64,000 nt of DNA from assembly GCA_914767885.1 (NCBI GenBank), contig CAJZBQ010000015.1, forward strand, positions 682,001 through 746,000, given 5' to 3'. The notes beneath the pieces were generated by a model. That model worked only from the letters and a program-made list of their open reading frames with translations, did no database searches and was not told the DNA's origin. A program made the position numbers and the translations under genes. Positions within the stretch are counted from its first letter, which is position 1. Every line of letters begins with the position of its first letter. Below are positions 53,518 through 64,000 of this stretch, one piece after another. Source of the stretch: Blepharisma stoltei. Its lineage: Eukaryota; Ciliophora; Heterotrichea; Heterotrichida; Blepharismidae.

Positions 53518-53907
53518 ATGGAGTCAATTGCTCGCAAGCTTGGCATTAAACTTCTAGACGCTGAACATGAATATTCTGAAGAGTTTGAGCCTGAACTAAA
53601 ACTGATTTCCGCCAAATCCTTTGCTTGCATGTCAAACTGCTATAAAAGTGATGCCCCATTCCAAGACTGCAATCTCTGTTCAAGAAAATGTTCTTTAACC
53701 CTTGCAAAGGCTCAGACAGAGCTAGAAGGAACCATAAATCACGTGAATTCCTCATTTAAAAACTGTACCAAAGGTTGCGCTTATAAATTTGGAGAAGAGG
53801 AGATTCCTGAAAATGTGAAATGTTTTGAAGACTGCTTTAACAGCTCATATGCAATACTTGCTGAGCATAAGGACAGAGTTAAAGCGAAACTTAAGGAATT
53901 CTTATAA
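53518..53907 (+). CDS. FAM136A-like (DUF842) cysteine-motif protein
   Basis: The 129-aa open frame shows paired cysteines, CMSNCYK, CNLCSRKC, CTKGC and CFEDC, in the spacing of the FAM136A/DUF842 family, on a helical scaffold (LTLAKAQTELEGTINHVN). Family members sit in the mitochondrial intermembrane space and influence mitochondrial protein homeostasis. Length matches the family. No intron, IES or TGA is involved. Confidence 0.82.
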   Translation: MESIARKLGIKLLDAEHEYSEEFEPELKLISAKSFACMSNCYKSDAPFQDCNLCSRKCSLTLAKAQTELEGTINHVNSSFKNCTKGCAYKFGEEEIPENVKCFEDCFNSSYAILAEHKDRVKAKLKEFL

Positions 53908-53932
53908 TTAAACCATTAGTCTTAATAAAAAT

Positions 53933-54729
53933 ATGAACAAAAGGTTAGCAGGGAGGCTAATGAGCTTGCTAGTAATGACTATTCATAGACTTTGGCATTA
54001 ATTCTTGTAGCTGATTTAATAGTCAGTTATTCTTTGATTTTTACATGATATCCTAGTAAATTTGGCTCACTTGGGTTATCGCCACTTGGGCTCTTTATAT
54101 TTTTACTTTATCAACTGTCGGTGTCTCTTTCTGTGATATCTCATTTTAAATGTATGTTTACCGACCCTGGAAAAACACCAAAATATCCTGTCCCTGGGGA
54201 TATTCCTCTTGAGAACGTCAAATATTGTGCTGACTGTGAACAATGGAAACCCCCAAGGACCCATCATTGTAGGACTTGTAAAATCTGCTACCATAAGATG
54301 GATCATCATTGTCCTTGGGTTAACAATTGTATAGCAGTCAATAACCAAAAATATTTTATTCTTTTCTTGTTTTATATTTCATTTGCATCTTTATTGACGC
54401 TGATTATTATTGGAATGACTATTTATGAGTACCTTTGTTATGAAGGAAGTGTCAGATTTGACGTGATGAAATGTTTTTTTACTGTTTTGGTTGGGTTTGA
54501 AGCGATTATATTTTTGATATTTACTGGAGATTTTCTGAGAGAGCAGCTGCAATTAGTTTTAGATAATCAGACGACGGTGGAAAGCTATCAAGATAGGTAT
54601 GGAATTCCTCATTCAGTTATAAAATGCTTAAGCGAAGTCTTAGGGAAAAACTCTTGAATGTGGCTTTTACCTGCTTTTACATTAAAATGGTGTTGTGACC
54701 ATTATGGATTCTTGAGAACTGTAGTCTAG
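53933..54729 (+). CDS. DHHC palmitoyltransferase
   Basis: A zDHHC S-acyltransferase with four hydrophobic segments. The cysteine-rich domain is YCADCEQWKPPRTHHCRTC, KICYHKMDHHCPWVNNCIA, including the catalytic DHHC. An apparent 17-nt intron (53972-53988, GTAATGACTATTCATAG) near the start joins RLMSLL to TLALILVADLIV, making the first helix; 17 nt is longer than the usual 15. Two TGA codons are Trp. It ends at TAG 54727-54729 after a WWLLPAF-like tail. It would acylate membrane proteins such as the MGxxxC kinases here (inference). Confidence 0.92.
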
Positions 54730-55439
54730 AGGTTTCGATAGATTCTCACTATTATTAAATTATTTAATTTCATAATTATTTAAAATTTTCTTTGATCAGG
54801 AGAAAGCGAGATAATGGTTTTTAGTGTAAATTGGCTACCTAGCTATTTTTTAGAATCAGCGTGAAGTCAGCGTAAAATAGTGTTAATATAGTGTGTTATT
54901 GATTTGGCAGTAGTGTAAGTAGTGTGTGCTGTGTGCTCTTCGAAGTGCTTATATGTGCATTTTTTGGGTCTCGCTCAAGCAGTTGGCGTGAAATCTGGGT
55001 AAATGCATGTGAACAGTAGTGTGTTTTCTGCCTGCTGTGTGACTTTTTTTTCTCACCTGCACTTCTGGTGGTAAAAACGAACAGAAAATTCGTTTTTACA
55101 ATTTTTTCTGGAGCATGCCCTGTTGATAATGGACAGCATGATGATCCAGTATCTCTAACTCTCAGACAGCAAATGCAGCCCCCGGAACGCTAAGTCCGGA
55201 CTGGCAAGTGATGGAGTGGATGCAAATATTTAGTAGTAGTTTGGACCTACAAGGGTATTCTCTATAATTAATTTAAGTTTAAGACTGTTACCTGTTTCTC
55301 CCTCAATTGATATTAATTATTTAGAGCCTTGCTACTCCTATGAAGAAAGAATGGAAATGTTGGGGAAGTCAAGAAAAGATTAAAATAATTATTATAGATT
55401 TTACTTTATTAAAGCCTGAATTCTAAAAACGCAAATTAC
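54730..55439. other. Intergenic with a GC-richer, low-copy-looking block
   Basis: Bases 54890-55045 are rich in TGTG/GTGT words. Bases about 55060-55265 are GC-richer with a small palindrome (AAACGAA..TTCGTTTT near 55075-55097) and CCGGAACGCTAAGTCCGG. It resembles the retroelement-like inserts in composition, but no target duplication was found. Confidence 0.4.
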
Positions 55440-57470
55440 TTATAAATAAACAGGAATACGCTTTAATGGCTGCATAGGCCTTATAAAGTCAATCCCCTCT
55501 TTTATTAGCCTTTTCATTTCCAATAGACTTTCAGCTGAATAGTACCCAGGCTGATAATCTGACAAAGTAAATTCACTTTTCAGGACTTTCTCCAAATCCC
55601 ATTCCTTAATTTCTACCTTTTTATTTTTTATAAGTGCTATTTCATCACAAGATCCCAGTATCCCAGCACCCAAAATTTGATTTCCAACAATCCCAAATTC
55701 AACTGAATAAAAATAAATTTTTGCAAGCTTTTCAATCTCTTCTTCAGTAGCTCCAAGAGATCTTACTCCCCTCCTCTCCGTGGGCTTAGAAAAATCCCTA
55801 TTTTTATAGTAAAAACCCACCCTCTATGCGGAAAAAAAAAATCATATAAAAAATATATCTTGATATATAAATGATAGTTAGTATAATGAAATCTCTAGAT
55901 AACTCTGTTTAAATTTAAACATCTTGCATTTTAAAAGATAAATTTGACAAATTAAATTAATATTTGCTTTAAAATTACTATAAAATTTATTATAAAAATA
56001 ATAATTAACTCCCCTATCCATTAGCTAACAAAATTATTTTGATCCAGTGGTGGAAAGTTAGTCCAATTGATTGGGAAAGCTCAGCAAAATCATTATTTGC
56101 AAAAAGAGGCACATGCCCCATTAGCTCGTGGGCTACATCTGGCTCTGGAGAGTAAAAGACTGCAGATTGGTGTCTGATATATCGAGAACTGTAAAAGATT
56201 TTATACGCAAGACCGTATAAAAATGACCTTGGATTTATCATTCCTCCGCATGGTACAAGCTTGAAACCTGTTTTATAATTGAGATACTTGTTTACGAGAG
56301 AAAACTGCGGAATCTTTTCAGGAGAGTAAATCCCAAGTTGTTCAAGCTCTCTAACTCTTCTGATTAAAATAAATTAAACACCTAACATTCGTTGATTTTA
56401 TGAAAACCTCCTAAATAAAAAACAATTCTGATTAAATTGGAAAAAGAGCCTAATATTGTGCTAAATATTTAATGAATTTAATTAATTAAGACCAAAAAGC
56501 ATATTTATTTTCTAATTAAATGATGATCGGTCATCATCCAGAAAGAATATTTATTATAGTGACTTACATTATTATAAAACAGGGCTTTTTTGATAGTGTC
56601 AAAAACAAAAAAACCCTGTTCTAGATAGTGTTAGTCATATAATAAATATTATTCATATTTAATTCTGGGATATTAAGATTCTCTTTATGCTCCTCACATG
56701 CACACTCTAAATGAAGCTCTCTCAATCTTGCATAAAGAATTTTCCAAGTCTGATAAGTGTCACTAGGATACACTATATCTGTCACATCAGCATCTACTGA
56801 TTGATCTATATTTCTTGTATTTTTGAGTCACTTCATATAGCTAGAGTCATCATACCCTGGATATGAGGCTCCAAGCCTTGATACACAGTCTTCATAAGAT
56901 TTATCAATTAAGTCAAGCTCACTTCTTGAAGAAGGATACCAAATTTCTTGGCCAATGAAACTGAACTTCCGAGTGTAAAGAGCTCTTACTCCCCCTCTCT
57001 GTGAGCAAAAAATAATCATGGAAAAATCCCTATTTTTTTGGTATTATCTATTGGCATTATTTTGGGATGGGTCCTAACTTCGGGACATTTTCCTAGGTGT
57101 CAGACACAAATACACATGTGCAATCACTCAGGTGTGGGAACCCACATATGGATTTGTGTTTCACTCTTGAGAAAATACTCCGAGATGGAATCCATCCCAA
57201 AATTATGTCAAGGCATAATAAAAACCCGCCTCCGTGAGTATACAAAAATTTTTTAATATATAAATGAGAATTATTATAAGGAAATCTCTAGCTAGTTCTT
57301 TTGAAATTTTTAGACACTTTAAAAAATAAATTTTACAAATTGCTAACATCAAAAAAATTCACTATATATTATAATTATAAAAAAATAAAATTAACCACAA
57401 AAAAATTTTTTTTGTCACTGGGGGGAGTTAAGCTACTTTTCAGCTGATTTAAAGCACAATAAGCTAGCAT
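55440..57470 (-). CDS. Aromatic amino acid (phenylalanine-type) hydroxylase, three IESs
   Basis: Removing inserts 56987-57428, 56365-56659 and 55764-56058 gives one frame: FIGQEIWYPSS.., KENLNIPELIRRVRELEQLG, NYKTGFKLVPCGGMINPRSF, GLAYKIFYSSRYIRHQSAVF, YSPEPDVAHELMGHVPLFA, FAELSQSIGLRSLGATEEE, AKIYFYSVEFG. HELMGH and the following Glu of VEFG are the iron ligands of this BH4-dependent family. The start is taken at MLAYCALNQ (57468-57470); upstream sequence stays open without Met for some 60 codons, so an N-terminal regulatory part may exist. It would convert Phe to Tyr or a related aromatic amino acid. It may supply aromatic precursors; pigment use is speculation. Confidence 0.9.
55764..56060. 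mobile_element. Family C IES in the hydroxylase
   Basis: TA at 55764 and 56059; 295 bp. Ends TTACTCCCCTCCTCTCCGTG and, inverted, AACTTTCC..GGATAGGGGAG. Removal gives SIGLRSLGATEEE, the family consensus IGLASLGAS-like. Confidence 0.9.
56365..56661. mobile_element. IES with nested family A MITE in the hydroxylase
   Basis: TA at 56365 and 56660; 295 bp. Removal gives NIPELIRRVRELEQLG. A family A palindrome (56555-56641) is nested inside an AT-rich host element, the same arrangement as in the ABC transporter. Confidence 0.9.
56555..56641. mobile_element. Family A MITE (second copy)
   Basis: TATAGTGACTTACATTAT at the left and AGTGTTAGTCATATA at the right with a T-rich/A-rich centre and AACAGGG / CCCTGTT arms; diverged relative of 22651-22739. 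Confidence 0.85.
56987..57430. mobile_element. Family C IES with a nested palindrome in the hydroxylase
   Basis: TA at 56987 and 57429; 442 bp. Outer ends TTACTCCCCCTCTCTGTGAG and GGGGGGAGTTAA. Removal gives NQLKSSLRALYTRKFSFIG. A second element (57038-57237) is nested in it. Confidence 0.9.
57038..57237. mobile_element. Palindromic MITE nested in a family C element
   Basis: Imperfect inverted arms: ATTGGCATTATTTTGGGATGG at the left and CCATCCCAAAATTATGTCAA at the right. The host element resumes with AAAACCCGCCTCCGTGAG immediately after. Confidence 0.8.
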
Positions 57471-57708
57471 TTTATAAATAATAATCGTAAATTTATTTGG
57501 CCAATTTATCTTTAGGTGTTCTTCGAGCGTAGAAAGCCACTCTTTCCATTGAGCTAAAAATCAATCTTCCGATGAGGAAGTCAAATTATGCAATTTTCTG
57601 AACTCAAAAGCTTGCTGATCAATCAATATTTTTAATCAGGAAAAGTATTATTATTGACTGTTTAAATATCTTACAAGATAAATCGAGCAGGTAAATTTTT
57701 AAAAAGCA

Positions 57709-58158
57709 ATGGAAGGCGCTGCTGAAATACATTGTAACAAAGAGATCCCTATGACTTCAGAGAACGATTTACAAGAGAATAGAGACTCTAATTTAAAGGT
57801 AGAAAGCTCTTTTGGCTCAGGGCTCTTTTCGGATTTTGAATCATCTTCAGAAGGTTATAAAGGAAGCTTTATGGATAGATCTTATGAGATGAACCCAGAC
57901 GGGTTCCCCAATAATATAGAAACCATAGAAAATAGCTTTAAGGTCTCGTTTGATAATGAAGCAGATTTTAATCAAGTTTTCACACAAGAAATTTCTAATT
58001 TCACATTAGATGAAGACGAGTCAGAAGAAAGAGGGGATGAGGAGATTGTTATAAGAAACCCTTTGCCAAGCATGAAAGTGCAAAGAGAGCCTATAGAAGC
58101 GCTGTATAACCCTAGCAAAATCTTTCGATATAATAACCAGGCAATATCTTTACTCTAA
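57709..58158 (+). CDS. Acidic hypothetical protein
   Basis: A 149-aa open frame rich in Glu, Asp, Asn and Ser, with no predicted membrane segment. It contains LFSDFESSSEGYKGSFMDRS and DESEERGDEEIVIRNPLPSM. Looks intrinsically disordered. No family recognised. Open frame without TGA and standard spacing from neighbours give moderate support. Confidence 0.55.
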   Translation: MEGAAEIHCNKEIPMTSENDLQENRDSNLKVESSFGSGLFSDFESSSEGYKGSFMDRSYEMNPDGFPNNIETIENSFKVSFDNEADFNQVFTQEISNFTLDEDESEERGDEEIVIRNPLPSMKVQREPIEALYNPSKIFRYNNQAISLL

Positions 58159-58623
58159 AATTGAACAAAAATCCTGTTTTTAATTCAAAGGAGGTTAAAA
58201 AAAAAAATTTTAAAAAAAATAAAATGAAGGCAATTATGAAGAATTAATTAAAAATTTATTGAATCGGAGTGAAACGCTTTAAATAGTACTCTACTAAATT
58301 AGGTTAAAACTTGTAATATAAAATTAGTATTTTTACCTATAAAATTTAAAATTAAAATTTGTTCGAATTTAAAGGGGTGAATGCATCCGAAAATGAAAAC
58401 TTTACCTATATTTTCCAATTTAAAGGGAAAATTAGAAAGTAATGGGATAAGAAAAAGATGACTATGCTACTCTTGCCTTCAGAGCTCAGGACACAATAAA
58501 AAGCATGAATGCCTTCTTCTTTAATTTTTGTAATTATAAATAAATTATCCTGTTAAGCTCTTCTATTTCAAATAAGCCTTCTAGCCCTCTTCAATCAATT
58601 TTAATTCCCAATAATTAACTGAT
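58159..58623. other. AT-rich spacer
   Basis: Nothing recognised; oligo-A and oligo-T tracts only. Confidence 0.5.
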
Positions 58624-60432
58624 ATGGCATCAGAAGAAGCAAAATTATATGGAAATTTCCCCCTGCCCCCAATTTCAAGCAGAAATAATCATTCAAGTTA
58701 TTCCTTCAATATGAGCAGCGAGCAGCACATTATAATTGAAGATGAAAAAGAAGACAACGAAATATACCATCCAAGACCTTTAGAATTTGATTTGTGAAAT
58801 GGAATTGATGAAATCATCATCTCAGAAGAAGATGTAAGGTTCCAAGAAATGAATGGCTTTTTTGGGTTTGATGGAGACGAGGAAATTAAAGAAGAAATCC
58901 AAGTCGAAATTAGCGTGCTCAGTGGTATAAGTGAAGATGTCAAAAATTTTTCTAGCAGCGTATCAAATAATTTGCACTCAAGCACTGTTCGTGATGAGCG
59001 CTGGATGTGTCCTGTTTGCTTACCCACAATTATTCTTGATAGAAATTCTATGAAAATTTACTAAAATGGAAATTTACCCTATCTTGATTGAAAGATATAG
59101 ATATTCTCAAGCACCCTACCTCAAATTTAACTACCTATCTTTGATAGTAATAAATATTAAAGATTATCCTTTATAATCAATCCTGTGCAATTTTATATTT
59201 TTGTTATATATGCATACTCTATAGTTAATAATGCATAAAATATTTTATTTAAAAAAAATTAAAATAAAATTTATGATTAATAAAAAATGATATTAATCAG
59301 GTCAAACTATAAGATTGCTGGAGAACTAGAATTATTAGAAGACCCAGTGGAAACTCCATGCTGTCATAATCTTTTTTGCGAAAAATGTGTAATTAATATC
59401 AGAAAATGCCCATTATGCAGCCAAAATCTGGGGCAGTGCCAGCCTAATATTCCTATAAGAAGACTTATGGAAGACTTAGCTGTAAAATGCAGACATGCAA
59501 GATGTGAAGTCATTATTAGAAAAGCTGATTTAATTAATCATGAAAAAACATGTGAAATGGCCCTTGTTCCTTGTCAAAATAGCTTTTTGTGTGGCGAAGT
59601 GTTGAGAAAAGACATAGAAAAGCATTTAAAAGATGAATGCTCGTACCGGCCAGTGCTATGTTCTTTAGAATGTGGAAAAATACTACCGTATTCTGACATT
59701 GAAAAACATATAGAAGAGGAATGCTTAAATTTTATCATAAATTGTCCTCAAAAATGCGGGACACTAATTCAAAGAGGCGAAACTGACATGCATATTTCTC
59801 AGGTTTGCCCTTACACATACATAAAATGTAACCTTATTGACACAGATAGCCAATCTTGTACTGTAATTTGTATGAGAGAAGAGCTAGAGGATCATCGTTT
59901 AATCTGCGAATTCAAAAAATCCCAGTGTCCTAACAGCGGCTGCTACGAAAAATTTTCAAAAAGACTATTCCTCAGCCACAACAATATTTGCCGGTTTAAA
60001 CAAATCCATTGTCCTAACAATTGCCAAGAGCTTATATTAAGAAAAGATATAGATAATCATTCAATTTTATGCCCTTTAAAAATTATTGAGTGTCCTTATA
60101 AGGAGTTTGGCTGCACTGTAAAAATTGAAAGGAAAATCCTAAAGGAGCATCTTGAAGATGAAGCTGTTTATCATAGTCTCAAAATGGTAGAAGGGTGCAA
60201 AGAAAATAAATTGGCTATTGAAAAAATGCAGTTGGAGTTTCAAGTGATGAAAGAAATGTTTAAACAAGAACTCTTGAAGATTGGGGATGAAATGAATATA
60301 ATTAGGTGCCAAAGGAGAGAGAACGAAAGGGCTAGAATTGAATGATATGATGAAGAGCCTGAAGGACTGGTGGGAGGGAATAATAAAGTGCTGAATTCTT
60401 TTGATGACTTTTTGAGGATGCTAGAAAGATAG
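58624..60432 (+). CDS. RING plus TRAF-type zinc-finger protein, one IES
   Basis: The first exon part is acidic and low complexity with TGA Trp, then WMCPVC starts a RING finger. Removing 59021-59293 joins CPVCL to IRSNYKIAGELELLEDPVET followed by PCCHNLFCEKC and CPLC, completing a C3HC4-like RING. After it come about five TRAF-type zinc fingers (CQNSFLCGEVLRKDIEKHLK, CSLECGKILPYSDIEKHIEE, CPQKCGTLIQRGETDMH and more) and a coiled coil (ENKLAIEKMQLEFQVMKEMF). A likely E3 ubiquitin ligase of the RING-TRAF type, which expanded in ciliates. Ends at TAG 60430-60432. Confidence 0.92.
59021..59295. other. IES splitting the RING finger
   Basis: TTA at 59020-59022 and 59293-59295 bound 273 bp, AT-rich, between the first and second cysteine pairs of the RING. 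The uninterrupted frame would stop at TAA 59062-59064. Confidence 0.85.
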
Positions 60433-60500
60433 GTACTAAAATAATTAAATTGTTTTATTAGTGATATTAAAAATTATTAGTTTAATAGATCCCATATAAT

Positions 60501-61643
60501 ATGTATTTTTGCCATCTGCCTTTTAGAAATTGCCTAAGCAAAAATTTCAGATTGGCTGCAGGCTTAACAACACACAAATTCGCTCAAACGTTCCAAACAA
60601 GAAGATTTGCTACTGAACTTATATCTCAGGTAGCAAGAAAACAGCTAAATTCCTTTATAAATACCTTACTTGATCCTCAGTTTTCAGATCATCATTTAAG
60701 AAAGTATCTCCGAACTGAAGATATGAGATGATGTAACGAATACTGCATGGGCATGGTTTTGACTTCTATGCTAAAGAAAAAAGATCCTTATATATCCCTC
60801 CTGAATTATTTTGAAGAGAGAATTTTATTTATGAATTTGACTGATTCAATAGCCTGCTCTAATTTAATCAAATTGTTTAGCAAACTCGACTACGTTCTTA
60901 CTGAAGAAGCTTTATTAAAATTAGTTGATGCTGTCCTTCATATAAAAGATGAAGCAGACTCCTCAAAGCATATTTCTTTATTTCTCTTCTCTATTGCAAA
61001 GTCACATCTCACATTTTTGCAAAAAATGACGATTTTTACAAAATTTGAAGATTTAGTGGTTTCTCGAAAATATACTTTTAACAGTGACGACAGAGGACAG
61101 CTTATATTTGCGTTTTCAAAAATAATAACTGAGCGTTCTTCAGATCTTTTGTATTTTCTCATTAACAATACACCTTTTATTGAGAAAAGCCCAGAAGAGA
61201 TTTTATCAATCCTTGACGCAATTCAGTTTACTGCAGTGCAAAACGATCATATTATTTTAGAAAAAACAGAAAAATTTTATATTAAATATCACCCATTCCT
61301 GGAACGAGTTGAGTATATAAAAGTTGTCCACTCATTTTCTAAAAGGAATTATGGGAGCAAGGAATTATGGGAAATTCTACAGGATTGCTTTTTTTGGTTT
61401 GATTATGATGATCATTCATTAGGTGTGGTTTACTCTAGCTTTGTAAGGACTAATAAAACTTCAGATCAGTTTTTAAGGCAAATTTGGCCATTGATTGAGG
61501 AGAGAATAGGAAACTTCATTGAAAAGCATAGAGGTTCCATAATTTATTTTATGAAAAAAAGAAATATAACTAGTGATCAAAGTTATAAAGATCCACAGAA
61601 GACAAGAGCAACAAATGACAAAAATTTAGTATATTTTATATAG
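60501..61643 (+). CDS. Helical, probably mitochondrial protein of unknown function
   Basis: A 380-aa frame with TGA Trp at about 60729. The N-terminus (FRNCLSKNFRLAAGLTTHKF, QTFQTRRFATELI) is basic, hydroxylated and amphipathic, like a mitochondrial targeting sequence. The rest is alpha-helical with repeat-like blocks (SNLIKLFSKLDYVLTEEALL, DRGQLIFAFSKIITER, EEILSILDAIQFTAVQND, YIKVVHSFSKRNYGSKELW) resembling helical-hairpin RNA-binding repeats in organelle proteins of apicomplexans and kinetoplastids. A role in organelle RNA or ribosomes is a guess. Confidence 0.65.
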
Positions 61644-61837
61644 TGAATTTTTAATATAAAAAATATGGGAATAACTAATTTTTTAAAATATTGACAATGG
61701 ATAGTATTTATATTGTGAAATATTAATTAAATAAATATAGAAAATGAAGAAACCGAGAAATAAGGATAAAACATGATGAAAAAGAATAAATCTTAATCAG
61801 AGAATATTTTCTTAATTAACTTTATTTATTATTCACA

Positions 61838-63643
61838 CTAGCAAGATACAAAAGACCACCCTGAAATCGCGTTTCCTTGTTCTCCAATACTCAGATCTCC
61901 ATACACTTTTATCGGGTCAATATTTTCTTGCTTGAGTTCTTTTCTTTCAGGGATCGGCGGCCTTAACTCTCTCCTTAAGGCGCTTTGCCAGTCAATTCCT
62001 CTGAAAAATTCATGGCTTTTGATTTCTTCTGCATCTTTTCTCGCCCCAAGCCTAATATTCGGATCCCTCTGAAGCAGCTAAATATCCCTTACATTTTTAA
62101 TCAAACATTTTGCTTCTGTGCTCAAGCTTGACGGCAGCCTCAGTTTTCCTTTTTGTATATTTGAAATTAATTCTTCTCGGTTTGCTGAAAAATAAGGTGG
62201 TATGCCCACCAGCATTTCATATAACAAAACCCCAAGTAAATACCAGTCTACAGATTTCCCATGTCCTTGCCTTCTTATCATCTCTGGAGCCAGATATGCA
62301 AGGGATCCACAGAAGCTTTTTGTGACATAATTATCATGGACTCCTTCTTTTGATAATCCAAAATCAGTCAAAAGAGCATGGCCTTCTTCATCAATTACGA
62401 CATTATCTGGCTTAAGATCTCTAAAAATGATCCCTTTTTTATGCAGTTCTTCTAAAGCAAGCGTTACTTCTGCCAGATAAATTTTTGCTTTTTCTTCAGA
62501 AAACCTTTTCTCTTTTGTAAGCATTAATCCTAAATCCCCTCCTGGGCAGTAGTCTAATATTAAAAAAAGTTTTTCTGGGGTTTGGAATGCATAGTTTAAA
62601 GATACAATAAAAGGATGCTTCACGTAGCTCATTACATTTCTTTCAGTCAGAGCGTATTTTATCAAATTTTGTGCCATGATTCTGTCTTTTCTTAAAACTT
62701 TCATGGCGTAAAGGTTTTGTGTGGCTGTTTTCCTTACGAGGTAGACTTCGCCAAAACTGCCTTTCCCAAGCTCTTGCAATAGCTCGAAGTCAAAAGGACT
62801 CACTTTTTCAGGATTTTGTGGCTCTTCAGCAGTCGACATGTATAATATACTAACCCTTTGAGTTTCCACCCTAGACCCAGAAGACGGAGTCTGGGAGCCT
62901 GATTTATTTATGTATTTTTGGAAGATTTTGTCAGTCTCCTCTGAGCCTGCCACTTCAGCTGCCGTTTTGTCTTGGTTGTTTTCTATAAATAAGCTTGGCT
63001 TTTTTGATAAAAGCCAAATAAGCAGGCCATTGTGAGAGTTTTGAGACGCCAAGTGCAAAGGAGTGTTTCCATCGTTATCTGTGACATCTATTTCTGCTCC
63101 TGATCTTACCAAAAGCTGGGCAAGCTGCAAGTAGCCATTCATGCAGGCAATGTGAAGAGCGGTTCTTCCCTGGGAATTTTTGGCATCAATATCAGTTCTC
63201 TCCCCATAGTCTAATAAGATCTCACAAACCCTGAGGAAGCCTTCTTGGGCAGCGACGTGCAAGGAAGTGTCATTATTGTCACCTTTAAAGTTTACATCAG
63301 CCACTGCATCACCATAGAAGGATTTTTGTAACAATTCTCGGCATAGTTCGGCCTTATTTTGCAGAGCAGCTTGCCAAAGTGCTTCGTTCATTGAGTTGGA
63401 GTGTGTCAGAGGAATAGCTGAGGCAGGCTGGGAGCTTCGTCTTGGGATTTTTTGGACAAGAACCGACTCGTTACCTTCACTTATGGATCCGAAGAAAGAA
63501 TCGTCGATTTCAGAGTCGAAAACTCGAGAAATGCTGGTCTGAGGGTTGGTTGTAGATTTCGTGTCTTCTTCGGTTAAGCTTTGATTAGATTTGGAGCTAT
63601 CTTTTTTCAATAAAGCTAAAAAGAGGCTTTTTATTTCTTTCAT
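61838..63643 (-). CDS. Ankyrin-repeat AGC protein kinase (copy 2)
   Basis: Same architecture as the gene at 49086-51611 but with no IES and one 15-nt intron (62078-62092). Ankyrin repeats: NEALWQAALQNKAELCREL, NDTSLHVAAQEGFLRVCEIL, RTALHIACMNGYLQLAQLLV and NTPLHLASQNSHNGLLIWLL. Kinase: GKGSFGEVYLV, AMKVLRKDRI, IIFRDLKPDNVVID, TDFGLSKEG, CGSLAYLAPEMI. The C-terminal tail (DWQSALRRELRPPIPERKEL) corresponds to the AGC extension and ends at TAG. Predicted active. The lack of IESs contrasts with its paralogue. Confidence 0.95.
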
Positions 63644-63751
63644 GGAATAATTAATGCAGGATTTAAAATGGATTTAAATTACATTAAATGCGATATATGC
63701 AGTGAGAAAAATATATATAAATAATATCTGATGTGGAAATTAGATAATTAA

Positions 63752-64000
63752 AATATGGCGTGCTCGTCTGGGCATGGCCTCCCGGCCATGCAGCCTCTAC
63801 TCATATTTTAATTATATCCGGGCAAGTTTTGCCATTTCAGAGATGGATAGCAATGCTAGTTAAGCAATTTCTGGTTGTGTACAGAGCCTAGCCCAAGTTC
63901 AATTTCAGAGGTGGTTTTTTCCTCGTGGGGAAGGAGGGCACGGAAGTTGGAAAAGGGAAGCCCAGCAAAGTCCGTTAGGACCAATCGGGCAACTCCCTAG
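63752..64000 (-). mobile_element. Family 1 retroelement-like copy, cut by window end
   Basis: Reverse complement of the 3' part of the copy at 44590-45119: the ATAATTAAAATATG arms, the CATGGCCTCCCGGCCATG hairpin, GGTTGTG..AGCAATTTCTGG and the GGGCAACTCCCTAG end near the border. The element continues out of the window. Confidence 0.85.

Noticed and set aside
1-64000. CRISPR array, bacterial operons or viral genome
   Set aside because: No spaced identical short repeats, no Shine-Dalgarno pattern; genes are eukaryotic with introns and kinases, and no capsid, polymerase or integrase gene was seen.

Overview
The window looks like germline (micronuclear) DNA of a heterotrich ciliate, most probably Blepharisma or a close relative. 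Four things point there. (1) In-frame TGA must be read as tryptophan in most genes (kinase DIWSLG motifs, the Myb-domain tryptophans, GTPase WDVGG), while TAA and TAG terminate. (2) Introns are almost all exactly 15 nt with GT..AG ends; one is 17 nt. (3) Unique DNA is very AT-rich, gene-dense and on both strands. (4) Many genes are broken by inserts whose removal between short direct repeats, mostly containing TA, restores the reading frame. That is the pattern of internal eliminated sequences (IESs), so most proteins here exist only after programmed DNA excision. Stentor, which also has tiny introns, uses the standard code.

Layout: 0-5.3 kb MFS transporter, aspartyl protease, CDPK. 5.3-9.5 kb dual-specificity phosphatase, coiled-coil protein, Myb factor. 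9.5-14 kb two CDPK-like genes whose kinase domains lack catalytic residues. 14-18 kb SAYSvFN/SEC-C membrane protein, Arf-like GTPase, CDK. 19-26 kb ABCC transporter and a third pseudokinase. 26-30.5 kb CCDC22, a small gene, a divergent histone H4. 30.5-48 kb glycerolipid acyltransferase followed by three SF1 helicase genes with J-domain-like N-termini, two in a 4.8-kb tandem duplication. 47.8-64 kb two ankyrin-AGC kinases, Rab-like GTPase, FAM136A-like protein, DHHC acyltransferase, aromatic amino acid hydroxylase, RING/TRAF zinc-finger protein, mitochondrial-type protein and small unknowns.

I reconstructed 26 intragenic inserts (67-790 bp, about 8.4 kb by hand count). They fall into AT-rich unique IESs, palindromic MITE-like elements beginning TATAG, a CCTCCGTGAG MITE family, and GC-richer retroelement-like inserts (SINE/LINE-like) with 9-16 bp target duplications. 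Several are nested or compound. Four have direct repeats lacking TA. The tandem duplication supplies empty sites showing insertion at TA. I saw no convincing complete tRNA or rRNA genes and no telomeric repeats.
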